Part shown: positions 11,551-22,300 of the stretch, piece after piece
Layout: each line of letters begins with the position of its first letter
Position numbering within the stretch: the stretch's first letter is position 1
NCBI GenBank assembly: GCA_019096155.1
Contig: JAHCVI010000002.1
Coordinates: forward strand, 1,116,001 to 1,180,000
Source: Staphylotrichum longicolle
Taxonomy: Eukaryota; Ascomycota; Sordariomycetes; Sordariales; Chaetomiaceae
Direction: 5' to 3'
DNA length: 64,000 nt
Made by a program: the position numbers and the translations under genes
The notes under the pieces: generated by a model
What the model was told of the DNA's origin: nothing
The model's database searches: none
Seen by the model: the letters and a program-made list of their open reading frames with translations, nothing else

Positions 11551-12760
11551 ATGTCCCTCGAGATCTCCACCCTGCCCCATCCCCCACCAATCTCCCTCCG
11601 CACCATCCAAATGGCAGGCCTCCTCGTCGACGTGTACGGCCTCGCCGACCTGCCCCCCACCGCCACCCGCATCTCGTGCCTCTGGCTGCACCACCCGCGC
11701 ACGCGCAGCAAGGAGTATATGGCCGACGTTGCGGCGCGGTGCATCAGCGCCTGGAACTCCCAGCAGCAAGGGCAAGGGCAAGGGCAGGCGCAAGGGCACG
11801 GCGGGGGAGGAGGGGGACAGAAGAGGGGTCTGATCGCGCTGGCATACGACCAGCGGAATCATGGGACGAGGCTGGTGGACGAGAAGGCGAACGGGGCGTG
11901 GCGGGAGGGGAATGCCATGCATGCGGTGGATATGTTTGGGGTGGTGCAGGGGATGGTGGGGGATCAGAGGGTTTTGCTGTGAGTGTTTTTTTAATTTCTC
12001 TCGTCTCGAGGTCGTGAAGTTGGGGCTTGCTGATGAGGGCCGTAGGGATTTAGTGGAGGGGTATCTGTTCCATGATGCTGAGGGCAAGAGGAAGATTGAC
12101 CAGCACCTCGCGCTCGGTGTGTCGCTGGGAGGGCATAGCGTGTGGCAGCTGATGTTTGCCGAGCCGAGGGTCACGGCGGGGGTGGTCATTGTTGGGTGTC
12201 CGGATTATATGAGTAAGTGGAACACAGCCAGGGCTGGGCTATCTCGGGTCTAATGCGTGGCAGATCTCATGTCGGACCGCGCGAGGCTCTCAAAGCTGTC
12301 GACGTACTCCGCCCAAGACGAGGGCGCATCGTTCCTGGGCAGCAAAGACTTTCCGCCGTCTCTAATCGATGCGTGTAAGAAGTTCGACCCGAAAGCCATC
12401 TTCTTTGGCTCCGCTGCTGTTCCAGACGTTAGGTCATCGGGACCGAACGACGAAGCTGCGAAGCGGGTCCTCCGAGACCGTCTGCGCGGCAAGAGGTTCC
12501 TGCTCTGCTCCGGAGGTGACGACAAGCTGGTGCCCTACCGGTGTGCAGAGCCGTTTGTGCAGTGGTTCAAGCAGGCAACGGCATCTTGGTATCAGGAGGA
12601 GGGCGTCTCAGTCGACGACAGGGTCTACCCCGGGATCGGGCACTCTTTCAGCGCGGACATGGTGACGGATTCGGTGCAGTTCATCCTGGATGCAGTTGCC
12701 AGCGCTGGTAACGAGCCCTTTGGAGCTGCAAGTGATGAGCCGAGGGCATCGAAGATTTGA
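11551..12760 (+). CDS. Alpha/beta-hydrolase fold protein
   Basis: Three exons (11551-11978, 12046-12212, 12264-12760) give 363 aa. The nucleophile elbow GVSLGGH places the catalytic Ser at about residue 169. GGDDKLVPY and GIGHSF near the C terminus supply the likely acid and His, so the triad looks intact. The intron after RVLL is required to join it to DLVEGYLF, and the second intron joins CPDYM to NLMSDR. A Gln/Gly repeat lies near residues 70-90 in a probable loop. The protein ends in SKI, similar to a peroxisomal PTS1 tripeptide. The substrate is unknown; esterase or lipase-like activity is inferred from the fold. It is convergent with the DUF218 gene, 54 bp away. Confidence 0.85.
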
Positions 12761-12814
12761 TGCGAGATCCAACACAAAATAATGACGGAAAAAGAAAGAA
12801 GATATCCAAAAACG

Positions 12815-13737
12815 TTAACCACTGCCAGATTCCTCGCCTGTTCTCCAAGGCCTCCTCCCTCCGTCAACAAGCGCCTCACTCCCATCCTCCAACACCCTCA
12901 CATCAACACCACTCCTCTCCCTCTCCTCAATCCCCCCAAACAACCCCCGCTGCACCCCCCAACAATTCCTCCCCCTCCTCTTCCCCGCCAGCTCCTCCCC
13001 GACGCCGTGCGGATCCTCCTCCCACTGCCCCATCGCCAACTGCACCCCCTTCATCGCCTCCGCCTTGCCACCATCCCCGGGCTCTCCTACAACCGCACCA
13101 TCCACGCCGGGCGGGTTGATCCCCACAAACGCGACCCGCTCCAGCGGGAACCCGATCGCGGCGCAGTGCCCGTCCACCAGGCGGTCGCGCTTGAACGCGT
13201 GGCTGACGATGGTCAGCCGCGCCGGCCAGCGGGCGTGGTGCCGCCAGAAGGCGACCAGAGAGAAGAGGATGTTGTAGTACGAGTCCAGGGCGCGCTCCTC
13301 GAGGATGATGCGGGCCGTTGGCAGCAGCAGGTCATGGGAAGAAGTTTCTTTCGGGAGGAGGTGGAAGAAGGAGTTGGCGACTGCGAGGTTGTAGTAGCTT
13401 CGCGCTTCGGAGAGCTGGGTTTCAGGGCGGGTTGGGGCGCTGGTGGGGAGAGGGGGTATTGTTAGAGAGTAGCGGGAGGGGAGGTTCAGGGAGAAAGGGG
13501 GGTGTGAGCAGGGGATTGGGGGAGGGTGGGGGCGGAATGTGCGCACCCGGAAAACACCAGGACTGAAGTATCGTCTTCACCGAGGAGGCGCACGCCGGCT
13601 TTGATGTGCTCGATAAAGGTGGGGGTTTCGCCTTGTTTGTAGCTCTCAATGAGCCACTCGGCTTCGTCCCACCCGTTCTTTGGGCCGCCTAGCCAGATGG
13701 CATGGCCACAAACGATGATGAGGTGGGATGGGGACAT
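12815..13737 (-). CDS. DUF218-domain protein
   Basis: Two exons on the minus strand, 13737-13547 and 13439-12815, give 271 aa. Splicing joins LVFSG to APTRPETQLSEARSYYNLA, which rebuilds the conserved DUF218 core (HLIIVCGHAIWLGG at the N terminus, FSG-x-TR, SEARSYY). The start is the ATG at 13737 (MSPSHL). Further conserved elements are LTIVSHAFKRDR, FVGINPPG and QWEEDPHGVG. The C-terminal 50 residues are less typical. Yeast homologues of this family are uncharacterised, with a predicted nucleotide-binding-like fold. The function is unknown. Confidence 0.85.
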
Positions 13738-13951
13738 GGTGGTGGATGGGATCAAAAACAGGTAACTCTAGTGAAACAGATGCTTGGATTGACCGCTTTT
13801 TTTGAGAGAAATTGGCGTCAAATCATGTGACGTCAAAATCAACGGATATGCGAGTGAACCATGAACAAAGTCGGCCGCTGGGTGCTTGACTTGATATCAC
13901 CCATGAAGAAGACTGTGCGAGGTTGACATTTTACCCCTTTTCGGATTCTTG

Positions 13952-15166
13952 TTATGATTCCCGCAAAAGCCGCAAGACGCTTGAAACAAGGTAAAGGCTC
14001 CCAGCAATGACTAAAGGTCCGTCACCTGCAGCTTGGGATGCCCAAGTCAAGGCTTCTTTGACATCGTCCCCGGCGTTGTGCGTGGCCGCATCCTTGATGC
14101 CATACCGAACAGCGAGCTGCAGTAGATCGGCAGGATCCGCAGCCTTGACCCAGGGCATTCCGTCCACTGGTCCAAAACGCACAGCTACAATCTGATCGCC
14201 AGGCTTCAGGAGCAGGCTGAAGATGCCATCCATGTCCTTGCCTTGCGTAGCGGCAAGTACCCAGGTAACCGGCTTGTCTCCGACGCGCAAGTGCCTCTCA
14301 ACGTAGTGGCCCAACACTTCGGCCGACTGCGGGTTATGAGCGCCATCGAGAAGAACTTCGCGTTGGCGGCCGGTAATCTTTTGGATGTCAAGCCTTTGCA
14401 GACGACCCGGCCATTGCATCTGCTTGATGGAGGAGAGAAAGTGAGGAAGTGGGCGGTCATGCTCTGGACTTGCCAAACGGAAGGCCATATGCGCGCATGC
14501 CAGGTTCTGGATTTGATGCGGCTCAAACTGTTCACTAGCCAGGGCGTCGGCGACGATTGTCGTAGAGGGATACTGAACCTCTGCCCCGACCTCCCGAGCG
14601 TGTTGCTCAACCACCCTCAAAACAGACGGCTGGTTGCTGCCATCCACCACGCAAGGAACGCCAGGACGCATGATGCCTGCCTTTTGGAGGGTGATTTCCT
14701 CGATTGTGTTGCCCAGAAAGGATTGGTGATCGAGCCCAATCTTTGCAATGACAGTGACCGCCTTTTGCTTGAGAACATTGGTCGCGTCCAGCTTGCCGCC
14801 CAAGCCGACTTCGACCACTCCGTACTCGACTTTCTGGCGGTGGAAGATCTCAAAGGCTGTGGCGGTCAGAAGCTCAAACTCGGTGGCGCCAATTCGCCCC
14901 TCCTCATCTCTCTGCTTAATCGCGTTTTCAGCATCCCGAAACACGGCTTCCGACACGGGTTTTCCGTTGACGGCAATGCAGTCCCAGCGGTCGATCAGAT
15001 GGGGCGAGGTGAACCGCGCATACGAGAGACCGCTCGCACTGAGCATGGCCGAGATATAGGCGCATATTGAGCCTTTGCCGTTTGTTCCAGCCACATGGAT
15101 GGCCTTCCAGGTCTGCGGCGTCTGCTGGACAAGACGGCTGACGCGGGCGAGTCCCAAGTCGATCAT
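13952..15166 (-). CDS. FOL3: Dihydrofolate synthetase (Mur ligase family)
   Basis: A single exon gives 404 aa. It should catalyse ATP-dependent addition of glutamate to dihydropteroate, giving dihydrofolate. The opening MIDLGLARVSRL matches the family start. The ATP P-loop is HVAGTNGKGS (residues about 24-33), followed by TSPHLIDRWD, EVGLGGKLDATN, LDHQSFLGNT, WPGRLQRLD and LLDGAHNP. The segment GMPWVKAADP resembles the FOL3 branch rather than folylpolyglutamate synthetase MET7, and the protein is shorter than MET7-type enzymes. No mitochondrial targeting extension is visible, so it is probably cytosolic. It lies head-to-tail with the DUF218 gene, 215 bp upstream of it. Confidence 0.9.
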   Translation of the reverse strand: MIDLGLARVSRLVQQTPQTWKAIHVAGTNGKGSICAYISAMLSASGLSYARFTSPHLIDRWDCIAVNGKPVSEAVFRDAENAIKQRDEEGRIGATEFELLTATAFEIFHRQKVEYGVVEVGLGGKLDATNVLKQKAVTVIAKIGLDHQSFLGNTIEEITLQKAGIMRPGVPCVVDGSNQPSVLRVVEQHAREVGAEVQYPSTTIVADALASEQFEPHQIQNLACAHMAFRLASPEHDRPLPHFLSSIKQMQWPGRLQRLDIQKITGRQREVLLDGAHNPQSAEVLGHYVERHLRVGDKPVTWVLAATQGKDMDGIFSLLLKPGDQIVAVRFGPVDGMPWVKAADPADLLQLAVRYGIKDAATHNAGDDVKEALTWASQAAGDGPLVIAGSLYLVSSVLRLLRES

Positions 15167-15897
15167 CTTGGGTGCATCACCGGACTCCGTTTCCTCCGAT
15201 TTTCAGTCTTCCAAAACACAACACAACACCCGGCCTCCTGACTCGGCCCAGAACAAGGATAAATGAAAAACAGCGGCGGTTGCCTCTGATGACAGCCAAA
15301 GTCGTGATGGAACCTGGAAGGGTGATGATGTCAAGAGTGACTCATGCCTTTCATTGGTGGTGATGTTCTCAGTTCCTGCCAAGAACGAAGGCAGGTTCGT
15401 CGGAGCCTGTCGATTTTGTTGTTCCCCTGCCTTCCCAGATCGACCGCAGGGGTCCGCTGCGTCCCGATCCTTTGAATGCCATGCGGGGCAGAAGCTAGGT
15501 TGATGCATACCCGATCTTTTGACGCCTGCTTTGATGCATACGCTTGGCAGCATTCATTTAAGCGTGCTCCAAAGCCTCGAACTGCGGGCGAATCGCAGCG
15601 CCTGTGCCAAGACGCAAGGGGCAGCCTCCCGCAAAACCGCGTCGACCGGCCCCCCAGCTCAAAAAGGACTCCGCCGCTCCCATCCATTTTTCCTCTTCAA
15701 ATCATCCCAACCCCACGCAGCCGACGCGCGAGGGTCAAGCTTCGGAGCTCTGACGCATCCACAACACCAGACTCCCATCGAATTGCCGAGTCGCACTATC
15801 ACGGTCGCAGTCGCCACTTTCCGGACATTACGCTCGTGGTCGTTTTTTCGCTTGATTGCCAGAAAACGAGGCTGCTTGGCAACTGAAATCGAGCAAG
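15167..15897. other. Divergent promoter region between FOL3 and the next gene
   Basis: About 730 bp separate the FOL3 start (minus strand) from the ATG at 15898 (plus strand). No gene is supported. The stretch near 15640-15740 is pyrimidine-rich and suits the leader of the plus-strand gene. Confidence 0.5.
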
Positions 15898-17339
15898 ATG
15901 GGTCTTCGGTAAGTCCCCGTTCCCGCGCCCGCGCTTATCCCACGGGCCACTTTGCCCATCGCGTTCCAGCCCGTCGCGCGACCGCGAAACGTGGTGCATC
16001 TGTTTCCCGAGTTCGCGACCGCACACTGTGAGGGCGCAACGCTTCAACGCTTGGTTTCCTTTCTTGCCACTCGCTCCCTGCGAATCACTGCTGACGTGCA
16101 GCGCTTTCCAATCAGATTGTACCAGCCGCCGGTTGAATCCGACATCCAATCCAAACCCCGCGCGGCTGATAGGTCGGCGAGATCGCGGTCCACCATCCGC
16201 CGGTTTCTCGACCGCAGCGAGGACCGAGTGCGCGAACGTCGCCGTCGCGTGCTTGCAGCCGCCGCCGCGTACAACAGTTTCGACGCCAACAGGCGTGAGC
16301 GTGCCTCGGTGGACGGGCCGACGCTTCTTACCCCCGCGACAACCGACAGCACTGGATTGCGATCAGGTTCCGAGCATGGCCGCCGCGCGCTGCGCGAGGC
16401 GTCCCTCCAGACAGGTCTCCTCGATGACCGAGTTGTCGCCATGTTCGGTGAGCGATGGGCCCATTTGCACGCCGAAGCGAACCCGAGTCCGTTGCGCGAC
16501 AACGACAACGACCCGTCGCCAATGCTGTCGATGGCGGTAGATCCCGAGTTCTTGTCTCGTCGAAGCCAACTGCGCCCTGAACCAACATATACCCTGTCCA
16601 GCATCCGGTCCACCCAAGCCCCCAATCATCCCGTAAGGCCCCACCCAATCCTCTTATTGCCAAAGCTTATTGTGGCTCTAACACTGCATAGTCCCGCAGC
16701 GCAACGAGATCCCCCGCTAGTCTCTGGGCCCGCGTTCGCAGGCAACGGAGCGCTATGCGGGATACGCCGCTTCCTGGCGACCACGCGATCGAGGGATCGA
16801 GGCGCCGAGAGAACGACCTCCTCAACGGCTTGGGTGACCGTAACAGGAGCCTTAGCCCGGAGGGCGACAACGTCTGGGACACTCTGCTGAGTACCTTGAC
16901 CCCGGACCCGCAGCCGCCCAGCGTCGGGTCCTCGTTCGCCTCGGCATCCGCGTCCGCCGCGGCTACGCAGAGTACTGCAGCAGCTTCGTCCAGGACATCG
17001 TTCACGACGCCGGATGCGGCTGAAGAGTCGGCATTCGAGCATCCGTGCGAGTCGGTGTGTGACAACTCCGACACCGAGGGCGAGGAGGAAGAGGACGCGA
17101 TGGAGCAGCTTCAGACCTACATCCCGGGTCTGAGACCCCGGCGCCGTTCCTACGCGGACTACGCACGAGCTGGAGCTACGCGCAACAACAGCAACGAGGA
17201 TCCGCTGGAGCTTCTGGGCGGCATTGGCGGGATGCAGCGGATAGTGCGCAACCTGGCGCGGCGGGAGGATATCCCGGACGAGTGGTGGGCGGACGCTGGT
17301 TTGAGCCGGACGCTGTCCCGCGAGACGCCCGGGAACTGA
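15898..17339 (+). CDS. Uncharacterised acidic/Ser-rich protein
   Basis: Proposed exons 15898-15908, 16116-16632 and 16692-17339 give about 391 aa. The first exon is only 11 nt (MGLR) and ends at a canonical GTAAGT. The acceptor at 16115 is the only nearby AG that puts LYQPPVESD in the long frame. The second intron (59 nt, GTAAGG...CATAG) joins NHP to SRSATRSP. Visible parts are a basic Arg-rich helix around residues 35-55 (RERRRRVLAAAAAYNSF), a low-complexity middle, an acidic run DTEGEEEEDAMEQLQ, and a conserved-looking C terminus LGGIGGMQRIVRNLARRE...PDEWWADAGL. I do not recognise a domain. The 5' structure is the least certain part. Confidence 0.6.
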
Positions 17340-18363
17340 TTTTCGGTATTCGGTCAACACAAAACAACTGGGGTGTCGGTATCTGGTTCTTCTTTTTCTT
17401 TCTAACCTTTCGGCGTTGGGATTTTTGGCACAAAAGGGCAACGGGTGTGATTATCATGAGCGGATGCGGTTTTAAGCGTTGGGAATTGCCTGGTTATTCT
17501 GCGAACATAGGGAGGATCGCGGGGCAAGGATTGGGTCGGCTCAGGAGCGTTGGCTGTCCGCCAGCAATGGGTTATTTGGCAGCATCAGGGTTACGATGCT
17601 CGACATATCAGCGAAGATGGGGCGTTTTCATTACGCCGGTTACGAGGTTCAATGGCATGTGTATGATTATACTGTATATATGGAGCATGGCGACCCCTGA
17701 GAGCTCGGAGGGCCGCTTTGGGGCGCGCATCTCAACAAAGCAGTAATGGACTCGATGAGATGCCTACGTTCGAAGCGAACGAGAAGAGGGAATTGCCGGG
17801 CAGAATAACGCAATGCTTTGTTTCGCATTGGGTGCTTACCATGGAATGGGTCTCAAACACAAGCTGCAGGATGCTACCATGACACTGAGGCCGCGCATGA
17901 GCTTCCCCGCCCTCTTTCACCGAGGATGACATGCATCTCACAGGGCTGGCCAGGGGCAGCATCAGCCCTAGAGTGGCCCATCTCGCCATCATCAAAATTC
18001 GCCATGAGGCAGCCCTGGACGAGACCACTCGTTTCCGGGCAAACCATTGATTCAATAACTACTCGCTAACGGTTTGATATCGAAGGCGCCGTGTATTATC
18101 TAAATGACGATTCAGGCTAGGCTGGAAGGCGTTCCTGAACAGGGATAAAAAGGCCGCTTTGGCGCGGCACAAGACCCCATCAACGTCGCTGCAGGCACGC
18201 TCAGCAGTGTGATGAGCCACTAGGGTGGTGTGCAGGCCAGCAATATACCCAACCTGGGCTTAGTTCCAGCTTTCCTTGCTGCTGAACACTTTCAACCCCG
18301 CGGTGGCCGTGGTAGGAATCTTGAAGTGAAACAACACCCAGCCAGGATTCCAATTTCGCCCTG

Positions 18364-18420
18364 GCACACGCACACATGCACACACACATGCAGATACATG
18401 CACACACACACATATGCACG
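18364..18420. repeat. CA-rich microsatellite
   Basis: Interrupted CA/CATG dinucleotide repeat, with runs of CACACACA separated by TG and AT steps. About 57 bp. Confidence 0.8.
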
Positions 18421-19025
18421 CTCATTTCACTTTTCTTCCTCTTGTTTGTTTTGTTCTCTCTCTTCGAGTTCTGTTTCCATTTCTTTCCCACTTCCCTCTT
18501 CCCCACCACGCCGGGGCCTGATCTGAGTGGCCCTTGGATTCCGTCCATCTCGTCTCGTCGAATCCCTGCCCTGGCTTGCCTGCCCTGGCCTGCCTGCCCG
18601 AGCCCCGCGACGGGACCTGACTTGCTGCCCTGTCTTGGCTCTGGGCAACGAGTCAAGCACATCCAAACATTTGGATGCACTGTTCCGTTTGCCTCCTGCC
18701 CTCACTGCCTCACCCTCTCCCGGCCCGGTTACTGCTGGTCTTGCCCGACCGATGACTTCCCAACCCGCCGGTGACCCTGGTCCAGGAACACCGACGCTTT
18801 CAGGCCCACACCCCAAGCGCTGACGATTCTCCACGCGGGGCAGCAAGCACACGCCAGCTGAACATCCAATCTCTTTTCCTCCGACGACCCGCGATTTCGC
18901 CCAGCAACTTTTTTTTGTGTTTGGGCAAGCTCCAACGAGGGCGGGAATGGTCGCCAACCAGGTCCCTCCACACCGACGACGACGTCCACGGTCCCGCGGC
19001 GCTCGCTAGGTACCTGTACCTCTAC

Positions 19026-19057
19026 AGCAACAGCAACAACAACAACAACAACAACGA
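19026..19057. repeat. CAA trinucleotide repeat in a probable 5' UTR
   Basis: A run of CAA/CAG triplets located about 270 bp before the SepH start codon. Confidence 0.8.
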
Positions 19058-19318
19058 CTCGCGAACCCCACCGACAAGCGACAACAACACCAACTGCGAC
19101 AGCAGCAGCCACGACAGCACCACCACCAAAACTACGACTTCGTCTGGCAACAGAGCAGCAGCAATAGGAGGAAGAGGAGGAAGAGGAGAAAAGGAGGGAG
19201 AGGAGGGCAGCAGCAAGGAAAACAACAGCAGCAGCCCAAGCTTGGACCTCTCAACAGCGCAAGCGCAGCGCCGCGCCGCCGTAGGCAAGGAAAGGAAAAA
19301 GGAAGGGAGGGCGCCACC

Positions 19319-22300
19319 ATGGCGCCGCCGAGCTCGCGCCCTGGAAGCTCTGCACGCCCCAGCAGCTCCGGGGTGCCGTACCACCATGCCGGCGCAAACG
19401 GCAGGGCCGTCGCCGCCTCCCCCGCCTCCGTGCCGGCCAAGATGCCCCCAGGGACGCCGCGCCGGGAACAGAGCCACAGGCAGGAAAAGGCGGTGCAGGA
19501 TCCGGGGCTCAAGGATTATGTAGGTCTCTCGCGAGGGTTCCTTCGTTGCTTGCTTGCTTGCTTGTTTGTTATTACCCGCTCTGGGAATTGTATTGCACCC
19601 CCGCGGCTGGCTGGGCTGTCCCCCTCGCTTTTTTGTTTACGTTTAGGAAGGAGGGCATTGTGCGTTGGGATGGATCGAGTCGCACGGCCCGTCCCTACGT
19701 ACATGCCATGCATGCCCTGCCGGGCCTACATATGCATCCACCAGTTCGCCCAGTGGCTTGGCGTACCGGCCGGGGGTTCTTTGTTCTGGATGAAGCGAAT
19801 GGCTCGCGGGAACGGGAAGCTGGATGGTTGGGGTCGGGGAGGGGCCAGACCCCGATTCCGCCCCCCTCACCCTCTACGGCCGGCCCGATTGTGAGAAGTG
19901 AGACATGGCTGACAAGCGCGTGCACAGAGACTCGGAGACTGCATCGGGAAGGGCGCCTTCGGGTCCGTCTACAAAGCCTTTAATTGGGGGACCGGCGAGG
20001 CAGTGGCCGTCAAGCAGATCAAATTGGTGGATGTGCCCAAGAGCGAGCTGCGCATGATTGAGGTGAGCCGAGGACGAACGATGACAAGAAAGAGAAGGGG
20101 TTCGTGATGTTGACGCTATGCAGGCGGAGATCGATCTTTTGAAAAACCTCCATGTCAGTATCCAGCGCCACTTGCGGCTACAGGCACCAGGACGACGCGG
20201 GCTTCGAAAATACTAACCGGCTAATAGCATGACAATATCGTAAAATATATTGGCTTCGTGAAGACGGCGGACTGCCTCAACATCATCCTTGAGTCCGGCT
20301 GCCCCTGGCCCTCGCACGCCCCTTATCTTTGCTGACAGATTGCAGGTACTGCGAGAATGGCTCTCTGCATTCCATCTGCAAGGCCTACGGCAAGTTCCCC
20401 GAGAACCTGGTCGGCGTGTACATGACCCAAGTTCTGCAGGGTCTGCAGTATCTGCACGATCAGGGTGTCATCCACCGCGACATCAAAGGCGCCAACATCC
20501 TGACGACCAAGGATGGCACTGTCAAGTTGGCCGACTTTGGCGTCTCAACAAGCACCCTCGCCGGCCCAGACAAGGAAGCCCAGGTGGTCGGGACGCCATA
20601 CTGGATGGCCCCTGAGATCATCCAGCTCTCGGGCGCCACCTCGGCCTCGGACATCTGGAGCGTGGGGTGCACCGTCATCGAGCTGCTGCAGGGGAAGCCC
20701 CCGTACCATAACCTCGCCGCAATGCCGGCGCTCTTCGCAATCGTCAATGACGACCACCCCCCTCTTCCTGAGGGGGTGTCTCCGGTTTGTCTCTTCTCCT
20801 TTGGTAGGCTTGTGTCGTTAATCTTGCTGATGTCTTCGACACACACAGGCTGCTCGTGATTTCCTCATGCAATGCTTCCAGAAAGACCCGAACCTGCGAG
20901 TGTCGGCGAGGAAACTGCTGCGGCATCCCTGGATCACGGGCTGCCGAAGGAGTGACGCACCGGTCTCGAAAGCGCCCTCCAACTTTAGCCAGGCCGTCGA
21001 GGAGGTGAAGCAGTGGAACAAGGCGCTGAAGTCATCAGAGAATAACCTGCGGGCATCGACGGGCTCGGACAGCACCGCGCCCGCTCACCGTGCGCACCTG
21101 GGCAAGATGCCGTTGACTCTGGCGACGAAACAGAGACCCTCTGCGGACGCATTTCGGTCGCCCGAGCTTGCGGGTAAGCTGCCAGGTGGAACTTTGTGCG
21201 TGCAGGAAGCTGACGTCTGCAGATGATGATAACTGGGACAATGACTTCGCGACCGCCATCTCCCCGACTGCTTTGCATCTTCCGCAAATAAAAGGACAAG
21301 ACAACTTTGGGGGGCTATTGTCAGGAGATAGGCTGAAGGCATTTGCCTCCATCGATGCCCAACGGGAGGACTCGGAGAACTGGGACTCCAACTTTGAGGG
21401 AGAACTGCTCACAATCAAGGGCCTGGGTCACTGGTCAGAGATCGATCCACAAGAGGAAACTATCCGACCGCTGCCTAAAAAGATAGAACGGACTCGAGAG
21501 TCCAGATTACGAGGCCAGGACCAGCCAGGCCACAGACGCCAGAGGAGCGGACGTGGTGGATCGAATGCTTCCCACCCAAAGTCCCCCGCAAAACCGCTTG
21601 GGACAAAGTTCGAGCTGCCCCCGCGGCCCGACGTCATCTACCGCGAGCAGTCCACCGAAGACTACTCGGACCTATTCGCCGACAACGACCATGTCTTTGA
21701 CAGGAGACTGAGCCTCACAAGCAATAGGGTAAGCCCTCCCCCCCCCACCCTTAGCAACCTTGCCCAACCTCCCGAAACTGACACCTCCCAGGACGCCCCC
21801 AACTATTCCACCCTTCCGACCTCACCACCAGCGTCCCCAAGTCATCCCAATCCTCCGCCGGTGGCAGCACCCGCCGCTCCAAGCCCTCCTCCCGCCCGGC
21901 CCTGCCCGCGCCCGACCACTACCAACAACAACAACCCGTCCGCCGCGCCCGGTCCACCGTCGAGATCACCAAGTTTGCCGAAGACGAAGGCGACGAGGAC
22001 TTCTCGGACATCTTTGGCGTCGCCTCGCACAGCACGTTTGCCGAGCCCGAGGACAGCGACAAGGGGTCCGAGACGACGACGGCGGCGGCGGCGGATGGTC
22101 AGAGTCAGGGTCAAGGTGCTGGTGGTGGCGGTGGTGGTGGGCAGCTCATTCTCTCGCGCCTGTCGAATAACTCGTGGCTCGGGGACGATGAGGACGAGGA
22201 CGACCCGTTTGCCATGATGGATCCGGGTTGGGACGAGATGGATCTCGAGGCGAACATCGCGCGGGATCGGCATGCGAGGTTGGCGGGGCGGGTGGAGGAG

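Larger units (their letters stand above)
17340..19318. other. Intergenic region and leader of the septation kinase gene
   Basis: No gene is supported between 17340 and about 18700. 18300-19318 carries simple repeats and reads like a long promoter/5' UTR. An open frame of 250 codons at 18771-19523 is poly-Asn/Ser/Arg in a different frame from the kinase, and is probably chance translation of CAA and GGA repeats. Confidence 0.5.

Noticed and set aside
12782..13465. 227-codon plus-strand frame
   Set aside because: Antisense to the DUF218 gene. Pro/Arg/Leu composition only.
18771..19523. 250-codon frame with poly-Asn before the SepH start
   Set aside because: It is out of frame with the kinase exon and is generated by CAA and GGA repeats. 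The kinase has a good start at 19319 in GCCACCATGG.
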